DNA of 30,192 bases. It comes from Methylococcaceae bacterium UBA1147 (lineage in GTDB: Bacteria; Pseudomonadota; Gammaproteobacteria; Methylococcales; UBA1147). The notes beneath the pieces were generated by a model. That model had not been told where the DNA came from. It was given only the letters and a program-made list of their open reading frames with translations, and made no database searches. Made by a program: the position numbers and the translations under genes. Location: the NCBI GenBank assembly GCA_002311315.1, contig DBZZ01000001.1:4989-35180 (forward strand), given 5' to 3'. Positions 16,390 to 25,269 of the stretch are shown here, in pieces (positions within the stretch are counted from its first letter, which is position 1; every line of letters begins with the position of its first letter).

Positions 16390-17475
16390 CTAGGTTGTTG
16401 CCCGTGGGTAAGAGCCAAGAATCTTGAACGTCTTGACCTTCGTCTCCAATATACGCAAAGCTCGGGCTACCGCCGGACAATCCTGGTGTCCGTCAATGTC
16501 GATAAAAAAGGCGTAACTCCACATGCCCTGACGGGAAGGTCTGGATTCAATCTTGGTCATACTGATCCCCTGGCTCGCAAAGGGCTCCAGCATCTCGTGC
16601 AAGGCACCCGGCTGGTTACCGGTTGTCACCACCAGGGAAGTCTTGTCCTTACCGGTACTGGCCGCTTCCAGATTGCCGATCACCAGAAACCGAGTGGTGT
16701 TGTCTGGCTCATCCTCGATGTTCTGTTCCAAGATATTCAGGTTGTACAGCCTTGCCGCAATGTCACTGGCAATCGCAGCACTGTGGGGAATCGATTCGAC
16801 CCTCCGGGCTGCCTCTGCGTTACTGCTTACACTGATTCGCCTGGCCTCGGGAAGAAACCTGTCCAGCCAGCGCCTGCACTGGGCCAGCGACTGTTGATGC
16901 GAAAAAATATCCCGGATACCCGCGACATCCGCTTCCTTCGACAACAGGTTATGGTGAATCCGCAATACAACTTCGCCGCAGATAACCAGCGACGAATTCA
17001 GGAAACTGTCCAGAGTGTGCGTAATCACCCCTTCCGTGGAATTCTCTACCGGCACTACGCCGAACTGAGCGGACAAACTCTCTACTTCGCGAAACACTTC
17101 GTCGATGGATGCCAAGGAAAGCGTTTCGATACCATGACCGAAATGTTTCCTGGCCGCCTGCTGGGTAAAGGTTCCTTGCGGCCCCAGGAACGCAACGGTC
17201 AGGGGTTTCTCCAGCGCAAGACACGCCGACATGATTTCACGGAAAACCAGCACTACCGTGTCGTCCTTCAGGGGACCCGGGTTTTTTTCGCGGACCCCGT
17301 TTAAAACCTCCGCTTCCCGGTCCGGACGGTAAAAACAGATTTTCTCACCGGCCTTTGACTTTGTCCTGGCAACTTCCACCGCCAAGCTGGCCCTCTTGTT
17401 CATCAGGGCCAAGATCTCGGAATCAATCGAATCGATCTGCTTTCTAATTTTTGATAAGGGCCCGGGTGCTGCCAT
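16390..17475 (-). CDS. pheA: Bifunctional chorismate mutase / prephenate dehydratase (P-protein)
   Basis: Converts chorismate to prephenate and then phenylpyruvate. The 361 residues show an AroQ chorismate mutase domain at about 1-85 (RKQIDSIDSEILALMNKRA), a dehydratase domain at about 90-270 (AFLGPQGTFTQQAA, VPVENSTEG, the DNTTRF motif), and a C-terminal ACT domain with GALHEML and ESRPSR that binds phenylalanine for feedback inhibition. I chose the ATG at 17473-17475; a TTG 7 codons upstream is possible. Neither has a clear ribosome binding site. The 198-base gap after serC suggests its own promoter. Confidence 0.95.
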   Translation of the reverse strand: MAAPGPLSKIRKQIDSIDSEILALMNKRASLAVEVARTKSKAGEKICFYRPDREAEVLNGVREKNPGPLKDDTVVLVFREIMSACLALEKPLTVAFLGPQGTFTQQAARKHFGHGIETLSLASIDEVFREVESLSAQFGVVPVENSTEGVITHTLDSFLNSSLVICGEVVLRIHHNLLSKEADVAGIRDIFSHQQSLAQCRRWLDRFLPEARRISVSSNAEAARRVESIPHSAAIASDIAARLYNLNILEQNIEDEPDNTTRFLVIGNLEAASTGKDKTSLVVTTGNQPGALHEMLEPFASQGISMTKIESRPSRQGMWSYAFFIDIDGHQDCPAVARALRILETKVKTFKILGSYPRATT

Positions 17476-17538
17476 GACTAGTCTATCGTTACTCAACGGA
17501 TTTTGAATTTTTAACCAGACTATTTCCTGCCAACACTA

Positions 17539-17568
17539 AGCATATTCCATCGAAAGGTAGTCTATCAA
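17539..17568 (-). promoter_or_regulatory. Candidate pheA promoter
   Basis: On the minus strand TTGATA (17568 to 17563) and TATGCT (17544 to 17539) are 18 bases apart, about 64 bases ahead of the pheA ATG. The boxes match consensus at 5 and 4 positions. Confidence 0.3.
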
Positions 17569-17673
17569 AGACTTGCGAACCGGATGCCCATCCGTGGCGC
17601 ATCACCGAACCGACATTTCCAGTCCGGGCCTGAACTGGTCAACAAGTTCCGAAAAACCAAGATCCGGAATACC

Positions 17674-18756
17674 TTAGCCATTACGCCTCTCAAATTCATT
17701 CATGAACGAAACCAAGCAATCGACTCCCGATTCAGGCATAGCATTATAAAGGCTTGCTCGCATTCCACCAACGGACCGGTGTCCCCGCAGGTTAACCAAT
17801 CCATTCTTTTCCGCTTCTAGAATGAAATAATCCGACAGGTCGGCGTCCGCAAGCACAAAGGGTATGTTCATGCGAGACCGGGCGTCAACTTTGACCTTGT
17901 TCGAGTAGAACTCGGACCGATCGATCGCTTGGTAGAGCTTTGTTGCCTTGGCAGTATTGGTCGCCGCAACAGCATCGAGACCACCCTGTTCATCAATCCA
18001 TTCAATCACTAGCCCCATTAAATACCAGATGAACGTGGGCGGTGTATTGACCAGTGATCGATTCTCTGCGTATTCCAGGTAACTAAAAACACTCGGTAAT
18101 TCACCGGAGACACGCCCAAGCATGTCTTCCCTGATCAACACCAGAGTAATCCCCGCTGCGCCGAGGTTTTTCTGGGCACCAGCATAAATCAGGGCGTAAC
18201 GTTCAACATCGATCGGGCCCGACAGAATGTTAGAGGACATGTCACAGACCAGCGGCACACCGTTGGAATCGGGTACCCCTGAAAACTCCATTCCTTCGAT
18301 GGTTTCGTTGGCAGTGTAGTGCAGGTAATCCGCCGAGACGTTAATTACCCAGTTTTCCGATGAGGGCAGGCTGTAATCGTTTAGATTCTCCGAGCTGGCG
18401 GCAATCTGGACATCACAGAGCTTGCGGCCTTCCTGAATCGCCTTTCTCGACCAGTAACCGGTGTCGACGTAACTGGCCGTACGGCCTTTGCCTGAAAGAT
18501 TCATCGGAATCAGTGAGAACTGGGTTGTGGCCCCTCCCTGAAGGAACAGAATCCGATGTGTATCCGGAACACCAAGCAATGCCCGCAGATCGCTCTCGAT
18601 CTTTTCCGCGATCGAATGAAATTCCTTTCCCCGGTGACTCATTTCAAGCACGGATAGACCGCATCCATGCCAATCCAGTAACTCATCCCGTGCACGGGAA
18701 AGCACTGGACCGGGTATGCTGGATGGCCCAGCACTGAAATTGTAGAGCCTGGTCAT
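17674..18756 (-). CDS. serC: Phosphoserine aminotransferase
   Basis: Makes phosphoserine from 3-phosphohydroxypyruvate and glutamate, and serves pyridoxine synthesis. The 360 residues begin MTRLYNFSAGPSSIPGPVLS and contain VLEMSHRGKEF, FLQGGATTQF, the Schiff-base lysine K196 in YAGAQKNLGAAG, NTPPTFIWY, and GHRSVGGMRASLYNAMP at the end. All are standard. The ATG lies 6 bases after the gyrA stop and its AAGG ribosome binding site overlaps that stop region, so the two are probably co-transcribed, as in other gammaproteobacteria. Confidence 0.97.
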   Translation of the reverse strand: MTRLYNFSAGPSSIPGPVLSRARDELLDWHGCGLSVLEMSHRGKEFHSIAEKIESDLRALLGVPDTHRILFLQGGATTQFSLIPMNLSGKGRTASYVDTGYWSRKAIQEGRKLCDVQIAASSENLNDYSLPSSENWVINVSADYLHYTANETIEGMEFSGVPDSNGVPLVCDMSSNILSGPIDVERYALIYAGAQKNLGAAGITLVLIREDMLGRVSGELPSVFSYLEYAENRSLVNTPPTFIWYLMGLVIEWIDEQGGLDAVAATNTAKATKLYQAIDRSEFYSNKVKVDARSRMNIPFVLADADLSDYFILEAEKNGLVNLRGHRSVGGMRASLYNAMPESGVDCLVSFMNEFERRNG

Positions 18757-18762
18757 TGACCC

Positions 18763-21333
18763 TTATTCGTCCGTCTGCGGGTCTTCCTCGACAGATTCCT
18801 CTTCGCCATCCAACACTTCTATTCGGCCCACGCCGACGACGCGTTCATTACCACCGAGCCTTATCACGCGCACGCCCTGGGTATTTCTTCCAAGGATGGA
18901 AATCTCCTTGACACGGGTTCGGACCAGCGTTCCACCGTCCGTGATCAGCATCAGTTCATCCGACTCCCGAACCAGACTGGCTCCGACGACACGGCCATTG
19001 CGTTCACTGGTCTGAATCCCGATGACTCCCTGTCCGCCGCGCCGGTGCTTCGGGAAATCGTCCAGCGCGGTCCGCTTGCCATAACCGTGCTCGGTAATGT
19101 TCAGCACCGCGCCCTCATCCGAGATGATCAGCGAAATGACACGCTGACCCTTACGCAGCCGGATTCCCCTGACTCCGCCTGCCGTCCGCCCCATAGACCG
19201 AACATTCTGTTCCGAAAAACAAACCACCTTGCCGTCGGTGCTGAACAGCAGGATATCACGGGTCCCGTCGGCAACCTCCGCCCCGACGAGTAAGTCCCCC
19301 GGTTTGAGATCGATTGCAATCTTGCCTGTGGTCCTAGGTCTCTCGAACTCCTTCAGCGACGTTTTCTTTACCGTGCCCTGCTCGGTTGCAAAAAACACGA
19401 AAAGGTTTTCGTCAAATGTCGTGATCGGAAGAATCGTGTTGATCTTTTCACCGGGGCTCAGGTTCAGCAGGTTGACGAAAGGCTTCCCTCTGGCCCCCCG
19501 GCTTGCGACCGGCAAATCGTAGACCTTTAGCCAGTAGACCTTTCCCAGACTAGAAAAACAGAGAATCGTATCGTGTGTATTGGCAATGAACAGCTTTTCG
19601 ACAAAGTCATCCTGTTTGGTCGATGTCGCAGATTTACCCCGGCCTCCTCTTCGCTGAGCCTTGTACTCATCAAGTGACTGCGACTTTACGTAACCCTCGT
19701 GAGACATGGTGACCACCATGTCTTCCTGGGTAATCAGATCCGCCACGGAAAGATTCAGCCGATCCTCGATGATCTCGGTCCGACGTTCGTCGCCGAATTG
19801 TTCACGGATCGCTTCGAGTTCATCCCGAATCACCGTCATCAACCGAATTTCGTTGCCCAAGATATCCAGCAAATCGTCGATCTGCCCCAAGATCTGGCGG
19901 TATTCATCAACAATGCTTGCCTGTTCCAGGCCGGTCAGTTTCTGTAACCGGAGGTCAAGTATTGCCTGGGCCTGCGTTGGGGTCAGCAGGTAACCCTCCT
20001 CACCTAGCCCGAAGTTTGGCTCCAGCCCTTCCGGCCGTGACCGGCCCGCATCAGCACGTGCCAGTAGTTCGGCGACGACTCCAGACGACCAATAACGCGC
20101 GGTAAGACCCTTGCGCGCATCGGCAGGTGTCGATGCCGCCTTGATCAATTCAATGATTTCATCAATATTGGCTAGGGCAACAGCAAGCCCCTCAAGCACA
20201 TGGGCCCTGTCCCTGGCTTTTTTCAAGTCGAAAAGCGTACGCCGGGTTACCACCTCGCGCCGGTGATCCAGGAAGGCAGTCAGTATCTCCCGGAGATTCA
20301 GACACCTTGGCCGACCGTCGATCAGGGCAACCATGTTGATGCCGAAAACGTTCTGTAGCTGGGTATGCTGGTAGAGGTTGTTCAGAACCACTTCCGCAAC
20401 TTCGCCGCGGCGCAGTTCGATCACCATGCGCATCCCATCCTTGTCAGATTCGTCCCTAAGGGCGGTGATTCCTTCCAGTTTACCCTGCTTAACCATCTCC
20501 GCGATCTTTTCCAGCAACCTTGCCTTGTTGACTTGGTATGGCAGTTCGGTAACCACGATCGCCTGCCGACTGGAATCGTCCATGTGTTCGAATTCGGCCC
20601 GGGCCCTGAGGTAAATCTTGCCGCGCCCCGTCATGTAGGCTTCACGGATCCCCTTAGCACCGTTAATGAAGCCAGCCGTTGGAAAATCCGGTCCGGGCAT
20701 CTGTTCCACCAACGCTTCAAGCGAAAGGTCCGGGTTGTCGATTAATTCCAGGCAGATGTCGATGACTTCCGACAAATTATGTGGAGGGATATTGGTGGCC
20801 ATTCCCACCGCGATTCCCGATGAACCATTGATCAACAGATTAGGGATTCTAGCCGGTAGAACACTGGGTTCTTTCTCGGATTCATCGTAGTTGGGAACGA
20901 AATCGACCGTCCCCTTTTCAAGATCGGAAAGCAGTTCCTGGGATATCCGAGCCATCCGAACTTCGGTATAACGCATTGCGGCCGGCGAATCGCCGTCTAC
21001 CGAACCGAAATTCCCCTGACCGTCGACAAGCATGTAACGCATGGAGAAAGGCTGGGCCATCCGAACGATCGAATCGTAGACCGCTGTGTCCCCATGAGGA
21101 TGATATTTACCGATTACGTCTCCGACTACACGTGCAGATTTCTTGTATGATTTGTTCCATTCGTTGCCGAGTTCGCTCATCGCGTATAACACCCGACGAT
21201 GTACTGGCTTCAAACCATCTCGAACATCCGGCAACGCCCTCCCCACAATTACGCTCATGGCGTAATCCAGGTACGATCGTTTCATCTCGTCTTCAAGATT
21301 GACGAGAGTTATTTCCTTCGCAAACTCTGACAT
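18763..21333 (-). CDS. gyrA: DNA gyrase subunit A
   Basis: Breaks and rejoins DNA in the A2B2 gyrase that adds negative supercoils. The 856 residues (E. coli 875) hold the winged-helix core with YHPHGDTAVYD (quinolone-region positions Thr83 and Asp87, E. coli numbering), the catalytic Tyr122 in AAMRYTEVRM, a coiled-coil arm, and the C-terminal beta-pinwheel opened by the GyrA box QRRGGRG. The box separates it from ParC. The tail is acidic (DGEEESVEEDPQTDE). An AGG lies 7 bases before the ATG. It heads the run gyrA-serC and is preceded by a long leader with a terminator-like hairpin. Confidence 0.98.
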   Translation of the reverse strand: MSEFAKEITLVNLEDEMKRSYLDYAMSVIVGRALPDVRDGLKPVHRRVLYAMSELGNEWNKSYKKSARVVGDVIGKYHPHGDTAVYDSIVRMAQPFSMRYMLVDGQGNFGSVDGDSPAAMRYTEVRMARISQELLSDLEKGTVDFVPNYDESEKEPSVLPARIPNLLINGSSGIAVGMATNIPPHNLSEVIDICLELIDNPDLSLEALVEQMPGPDFPTAGFINGAKGIREAYMTGRGKIYLRARAEFEHMDDSSRQAIVVTELPYQVNKARLLEKIAEMVKQGKLEGITALRDESDKDGMRMVIELRRGEVAEVVLNNLYQHTQLQNVFGINMVALIDGRPRCLNLREILTAFLDHRREVVTRRTLFDLKKARDRAHVLEGLAVALANIDEIIELIKAASTPADARKGLTARYWSSGVVAELLARADAGRSRPEGLEPNFGLGEEGYLLTPTQAQAILDLRLQKLTGLEQASIVDEYRQILGQIDDLLDILGNEIRLMTVIRDELEAIREQFGDERRTEIIEDRLNLSVADLITQEDMVVTMSHEGYVKSQSLDEYKAQRRGGRGKSATSTKQDDFVEKLFIANTHDTILCFSSLGKVYWLKVYDLPVASRGARGKPFVNLLNLSPGEKINTILPITTFDENLFVFFATEQGTVKKTSLKEFERPRTTGKIAIDLKPGDLLVGAEVADGTRDILLFSTDGKVVCFSEQNVRSMGRTAGGVRGIRLRKGQRVISLIISDEGAVLNITEHGYGKRTALDDFPKHRRGGQGVIGIQTSERNGRVVGASLVRESDELMLITDGGTLVRTRVKEISILGRNTQGVRVIRLGGNERVVGVGRIEVLDGEEESVEEDPQTDE

Positions 21334-21405
21334 GAAAACCTATAACTGGTTGCTGGTGGGTACCTGATCCCGTTGACCCGGGAAAACAGAAAGGGCCATA
21401 CTCCG

Positions 21406-21426
21406 AAAAAATTCGGCATGCCGAAT
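21406..21426 (-). terminator. Terminator-like palindrome in the gyrA leader
   Basis: ATTCGGCATGCCGAAT (21411-21426) is a perfect 16-base palindrome, which on the minus strand runs directly into six T. It can fold as a 6-pair stem with a CATG loop. It lies 73 bases before the gyrA ATG, downstream of the likely gyrA promoter. Confidence 0.6.
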
Positions 21427-21519
21427 GGGGCAGATTCACAAAGGGGACACAAGCCGCCTTATAACCGACAGGTCCCACGGAGCCGACATCCATTTTTTTG
21501 GACTCTGCGGACCCCTTTA

Positions 21520-21548
21520 ATTATAACAAAAGCGTAACATCCTTTCAG
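21520..21548 (-). promoter_or_regulatory. Strong candidate gyrA promoter (extended -10)
   Basis: On the minus strand TGTTATAAT is a perfect extended -10 (box at 21525 to 21520) with CTGAAA (21548 to 21543) 17 bases upstream as -35. Transcription would start near 21513, giving a leader of about 180 bases. Confidence 0.6.
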
Positions 21549-21785
21549 CCATCGAAATGCAGCCACATAAGCGCAGACTGCAGTTCCAACTGGACCCCGG
21601 TCAAGCCGGCAAAACACATCACCCGTTATCGGATTACAAGCGCGGGAAGCGGGAGGAGAACCCGGCCCGCCCTGCCTTTGGAGTCTAGCGAGATTCAACC
21701 GGATCTGGATGCCCGGATGAAGGTCGGTGGGAGTATCGCCGTTAGAAGGCACAGCCACTTGATCAGAATTGCCTTGTCGATTCTT

Positions 21786-21873
21786 TGGTGCCCGGGGCCG
21801 GACTCGAACCGGCACAGATGCTATATCCGGGGGATTTTAAGTCCCCTGCGTCTACCAATTTCGCCACCCGGGC
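21786..21873 (-). tRNA. tRNA-Leu (anticodon UAA)
   Basis: An 88-base class II tRNA with encoded CCA: acceptor GCCCGGG with CCCGGGC, D-arm with TGGTAGACGCA, anticodon stem GGGGA-CTTAAAA-TCCCC (anticodon bases 21839 to 21837), a long variable arm, and T-arm GCCGG-TTCGAGT-CCGGC. No terminator follows closely on the minus strand; the next one is the palindrome in the gyrA leader, 360 bases on. Confidence 0.96.
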
Positions 21874-22080
21874 GCGAGGTCGGCTAGTCTACCTGAACTG
21901 GAGTGGGCTAACCACCTTTTAACATCCCTTGTTACAACGACAACGGCAGGGGAGTTTCATGTGCCGCCCGGGAAACGAGACCCCCGATCCAGAGCAACAA
22001 ACAGGGCACTTTACTGAAGACAAGAAGCCAAACAGAAGCGACCTTTAACCTAAGGAAAGCCAGCCTCACCCGGTAATTAT
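21874..22080. other. Spacer between the hydrolase gene and tRNA-Leu
   Basis: This 207-base stretch lies between two minus-strand genes. It shows no convincing gene, terminator or promoter. Confidence 0.4.
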
Positions 22081-23103
22081 TCAGCCGAAACCCGTTTTTT
22101 CCAGCTGAGCTGTCAAGAATTCTGGAATCCTCTGTTCAAGCCAGTAGTGATGTGTACCCGGAACGGCGCCGGACACGAATCCGACATGTCCCCCGCTGGG
22201 ACTCGCTTCCAGAATAACCCTTGACGAAAGCTCTTCGCTAGTAGGAACGGTTTCTGGCGTCATAAACGGATCATCGATCGACTGCAACAGGAGGGTCGGC
22301 ACCCTGATCGATGCAAGAGAACTACGGGAACTCGATTGTTCATAGTAATCAAGGGCATCTTTGAACCCGTACAGGGGGGCAATCACCCGATCATCGTAGT
22401 CCCAGAACGAACGAATGCCCGACAGATCGCCAAGCGCCGTGATCCTGCCCGCTTCCTCGACCAGCCTCCTCGCTTCAAGATACTGCAATTTCTCCGCCAT
22501 GTATCGCCTGAGCCGGCCCAGAAGGTAATTGCGATAAACCCTCGACACCCCACGGTCCATGCGGTCTGCGCACCGATCCAGTTGGAAAGGTACTGATACG
22601 GATACGGCGGCAAACAAATCGCACTTTTCCGCCTTTTCACCAAGCCATTTCAATAAAACATTGCCACCCAGTGAAAACCCGACAGCAGCAACGGGAATCT
22701 TTGGTTCTTTATTGCGGATGCGGCCAACAACCTGATCGATATCACCAGTCTCGCCGGAGTGATAGACATTCGCCCGGTCATTGGGCCGACCACTGCAACC
22801 GCGAAAATTCATCGCGACTGTTCTGAATCCAACATTCACAAGAGCCTTCTGCAGGCCCAGAATGTAGGCGGACTTCGAACTACCAGCGAGCCCATGCAGC
22901 AAAACGACCAGCCCGGAGCCTTGATCGCCCAGCCAATCTAGATCGAGAAAATCTCCATCTGGGGTGCCAATAATCATACGTAACCTAGCCGGAACCACAA
23001 CCCTCCGGAATGCCGGAAGAATGGTCTGCAAGTGTGGATTAGCCATCCACCAAGATGTTCGGAAAGGTTCCCGACTCACCCTTGGAGCCGGCACGGTTGA
23101 CAT
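22081..23103 (-). CDS. Alpha/beta hydrolase of the YheT/ABHD family
   Basis: A 340-residue serine hydrolase of unknown natural substrate. The family marks are WWMANPHLQTILPAFRR near the start, VLLHGLAGSSKSAY for the oxyanion site, MNFRGCSGRPN, YHSGETGDID, and the nucleophile serine in GFSLGGN. The acid is in SIDDPFMTPE and the catalytic His in SGGHVGFV. No signal peptide or membrane span is evident, so it is probably cytoplasmic. I start at the ATG at 23101-23103 with TAGGCG 8-13 bases upstream; an in-frame GTG six codons earlier is less likely. It is not clearly in an operon. Confidence 0.9.
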   Translation of the reverse strand: MSTVPAPRVSREPFRTSWWMANPHLQTILPAFRRVVVPARLRMIIGTPDGDFLDLDWLGDQGSGLVVLLHGLAGSSKSAYILGLQKALVNVGFRTVAMNFRGCSGRPNDRANVYHSGETGDIDQVVGRIRNKEPKIPVAAVGFSLGGNVLLKWLGEKAEKCDLFAAVSVSVPFQLDRCADRMDRGVSRVYRNYLLGRLRRYMAEKLQYLEARRLVEEAGRITALGDLSGIRSFWDYDDRVIAPLYGFKDALDYYEQSSSRSSLASIRVPTLLLQSIDDPFMTPETVPTSEELSSRVILEASPSGGHVGFVSGAVPGTHHYWLEQRIPEFLTAQLEKTGFG

Positions 23104-23553
23104 GATGGAACGCCTATACACCGAAGTGTGTCACCGATCAGACGGACAGGATTGCCCTTGATTAATCCAGAGAACCCTGCACAGCTGAGGATAACTCCGC
23201 ATCGTTCTGTAAATTCAAGTAACCCATCCGATTCAACTCTGTACGATGGATGTTGCAATGGAGGATGACCGAGTATGACCCTAGAGTGAAGAACTGGCCG
23301 AAACGAATAAAAGGACGGGGCTTAAAAAGCCGTAGTCAAACTCGACGATGCGGCAACCGACACCCTGGTACTAGGGAAGCCAGGCAGTTTTCCAACTGCA
23401 GTCCTCGCATGGAATATATGGCTGGACACGGCCAGAATACCACCCATCTCGCCCAGTTGACCGGTTACAGAGGTGATTGACAGGATCGAAGGCAAAAATC
23501 AGTCCAGACAACCCGGCAAAACAGAGCTGGCCAAATCCACCCGGATGCTTGCA
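23104..23553. other. Gap between sppA and the hydrolase gene
   Basis: These 450 bases contain no frame that resembles a known protein. Short open frames at 23250-23480 and 23473-23904 (plus strand, the latter over sppA) have composition expected by chance. I see no tRNA, clear terminator or repeat; the hydrolase promoter probably lies here. Confidence 0.4.
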
Positions 23554-24534
23554 TCAGGGTCCCAGTCTTGTCCCGGCCAATTCCGCAAAAACCAGACCGA
23601 CTGCAGTACCAAACTGGTGAACGATCCGGTCGAATATTTCTTCTTCCGAAGTGAAGTTGACGATTGTCTCGGCTCCGATTACGTCCCGGGCTACGCTGCG
23701 AAGATCCCCTACGCCGTCGGCAAGACCCAACTCGATACTCTGTCGGCCAGCCCAGACCAGCCCGGAAAAAAGATCTGGATTTTGCTTGAGGCGGTCACCG
23801 CGTCCTTCCTTCACCGATCGGATAAACTCGGCGTGAACCTGATTCAACATACTCTGAACGTGTACTTTCTCCCCCTCCTTGACAGGCGAAAAGGGATCCA
23901 ATAGGGCCTTGTGCCGACCGGCTACCAAGAGACGCCGCTCCACTCCCAGTTTTTCCATGGCGGGTACGAGGCCGAAACCGTTCATGATCACACCGATCGA
24001 TCCCACTAGGCTTGAAGGATTCACAAAGATTTTGTCGGTAGCGGCGGCAATGTAATAACCGCCCGACACACACAGATCAGTAACGACGGCGTAAATCGGC
24101 AGTTCCGGTTTCTCGTTTTTCAGTCGCCTGATTTCCTGGTAGACGTAATCCGACTGAACAGGGCTACCACCGGGGCTGTTGATTTTCAATACCACACCCG
24201 CGGTACGGGGGTCTTTTACAGCTGCCCGCAAGCCATCGATAATCGTTGCTGCGTTACTCGTCGCCCCTTCAAGAATGAACCCGTCCACGTCAACTACCGC
24301 GGTGTGTTTTTGTCCTTCGGTACCCGCTTCGCCTGGGAAAGGGCCCAGCACATTGACGGTTAGCACCAGAAGAAAGACAAAGATCAGCGACTTGAAGAAG
24401 ATCCCCCAGCGGCGAGCTTTTCGCTGCTCGGAAAGTGCGGCGAAAGCAAGCTTTTCAATGACTTCCCGTTCCCAGCCGTCCTGCTTTGGAGGCAAGCCGC
24501 TTTGCTCCGTCTCCTGATATTTCTGTTCATTCAT
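23554..24534 (-). CDS. sppA: Signal peptide peptidase SppA, short (single-domain) form, S49 family
   Basis: A membrane-anchored serine protease that degrades cleaved signal peptides. The 326 residues have a cytoplasmic N-terminus, one membrane helix at about 46-65 (SLIFVFLLVLTVNVLG), then the periplasmic S49 domain. Within it lie KINSPGGSP (117-125), the nucleophile S157 in CVSGGYYIA, SIGVIMN, and the general base K209 in GRHKALLDPFSP. This Ser/Lys arrangement and the length fit the 36-kDa type, not the doubled 67-kDa E. coli enzyme. AGGTGG sits 4 bases before the ATG. Confidence 0.93.
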   Translation of the reverse strand: MNEQKYQETEQSGLPPKQDGWEREVIEKLAFAALSEQRKARRWGIFFKSLIFVFLLVLTVNVLGPFPGEAGTEGQKHTAVVDVDGFILEGATSNAATIIDGLRAAVKDPRTAGVVLKINSPGGSPVQSDYVYQEIRRLKNEKPELPIYAVVTDLCVSGGYYIAAATDKIFVNPSSLVGSIGVIMNGFGLVPAMEKLGVERRLLVAGRHKALLDPFSPVKEGEKVHVQSMLNQVHAEFIRSVKEGRGDRLKQNPDLFSGLVWAGRQSIELGLADGVGDLRSVARDVIGAETIVNFTSEEEIFDRIVHQFGTAVGLVFAELAGTRLGP

Positions 24535-24804
24535 TCGTCCACCTTTCTCTAACAGTTAAAGCATCTTGGTATCCTGTCCGCACCAATCTCACAGGATTGC
24601 CTGGAGGCAAAAAGGTTGTTCGGCAAAAAAACCGATTTCAGGTTTGTCACCAGTCCATATCTGGTTGGATAAGAACAGTATTCGCCACCATAAATGCGGC
24701 CAGAAGACGTAGGGTCTTGGCCGCCAAATAGCGATGGGCTTTAACGAAGCAGGACCGCGCCGCAAAACCCATTAGAAGCATGATGGTCCGACTCAGATTG
24801 GAAT
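24535..24804. other. Spacer between the DUF2237 gene and sppA
   Basis: This is 270 bases without a supported gene. On the minus strand an ATG at about 24780 opens a 45-codon hydrophobic frame ending at about 24645, but it has no good ribosome binding site and I do not call it. Confidence 0.35.
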
Positions 24805-25173
24805 TCAACTCAAGTCCATTGCAAACCGTTTTAGATCTTCCAGATCCACGATTTCCAGGGCAAGTTGGTTAGTTGATCTCAGAAATACCCTCGGCGCCGC
24901 GTCAAGCTCTACAGCTTCCCGCCATCGGGCGGCACAAAGACACCACCTGTCGCCTTCCATGAGGCCGGGAAATCCGAATTCAGGCACCGGCGTACTCAGA
25001 TCGTTTCCCCGAAAACGACTGAACTCAAGAAAGGCCCCGGTGACCTGAACACACACCGTATGCGAACCAATATCCTCCGGACCCGATTCGCACTTTCCGG
25101 TTCGATTAAAACCCGTCTTGGGCTTGCACGAACATTCTTCGATCGGTTCCCCGAAAACGTTCTTCTGATCCAT
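24805..25173 (-). CDS. DUF2237 family protein
   Basis: A 122-residue protein of unknown function. It shows the complete DUF2237 pattern: KNVFGEPIEECSCKPKTGF, ESGPEDIGSHTVCVQVT, FLEFSRFRGNDLSTPVPEFG, FPGLMEGDRWCLCAARWREA, and a C-terminal LEDLKRFAMDL helix. Conserved cysteines at about 14, 16, 41, 78 and 80 invite a metal or redox role, but none is established. AGGAGA lies 8 bases before the ATG. It stands alone between the glycosylase and sppA genes. Confidence 0.9.
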   Translation of the reverse strand: MDQKNVFGEPIEECSCKPKTGFNRTGKCESGPEDIGSHTVCVQVTGAFLEFSRFRGNDLSTPVPEFGFPGLMEGDRWCLCAARWREAVELDAAPRVFLRSTNQLALEIVDLEDLKRFAMDLS

Positions 25174-25269
25174 GCAGTATTTCTCCTCTAAATTCGTTTC
25201 TTCGAATCTGAGTCGGGAAGGTTCAGGGCTCTGTACGAACCAACAAACTCTCTCGGTAAAAACCCCGGG

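Noticed and set aside
17581..17594. CGGATGCCCATCCG palindrome in the serC-pheA gap
   Set aside because: A two-base loop cannot form a stable hairpin, no T run follows, and there is no known operator of this form.
17476..17673. Phe-rich leader peptide and attenuator before pheA
   Set aside because: I found no run of phenylalanine codons and no terminator hairpin with a T tract in the gap.
21459..21815. Open minus-strand frame of 118 codons starting inside tRNA-Leu (MPVRVRPRAPKN)
   Set aside because: The start lies in the tRNA 3' end; such frames are a known artefact, and the composition is not protein-like.
23250..23904. Two plus-strand frames between and over the hydrolase and sppA genes
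   Set aside because: One overlaps the clear sppA gene; the other has no start signal or recognisable content.
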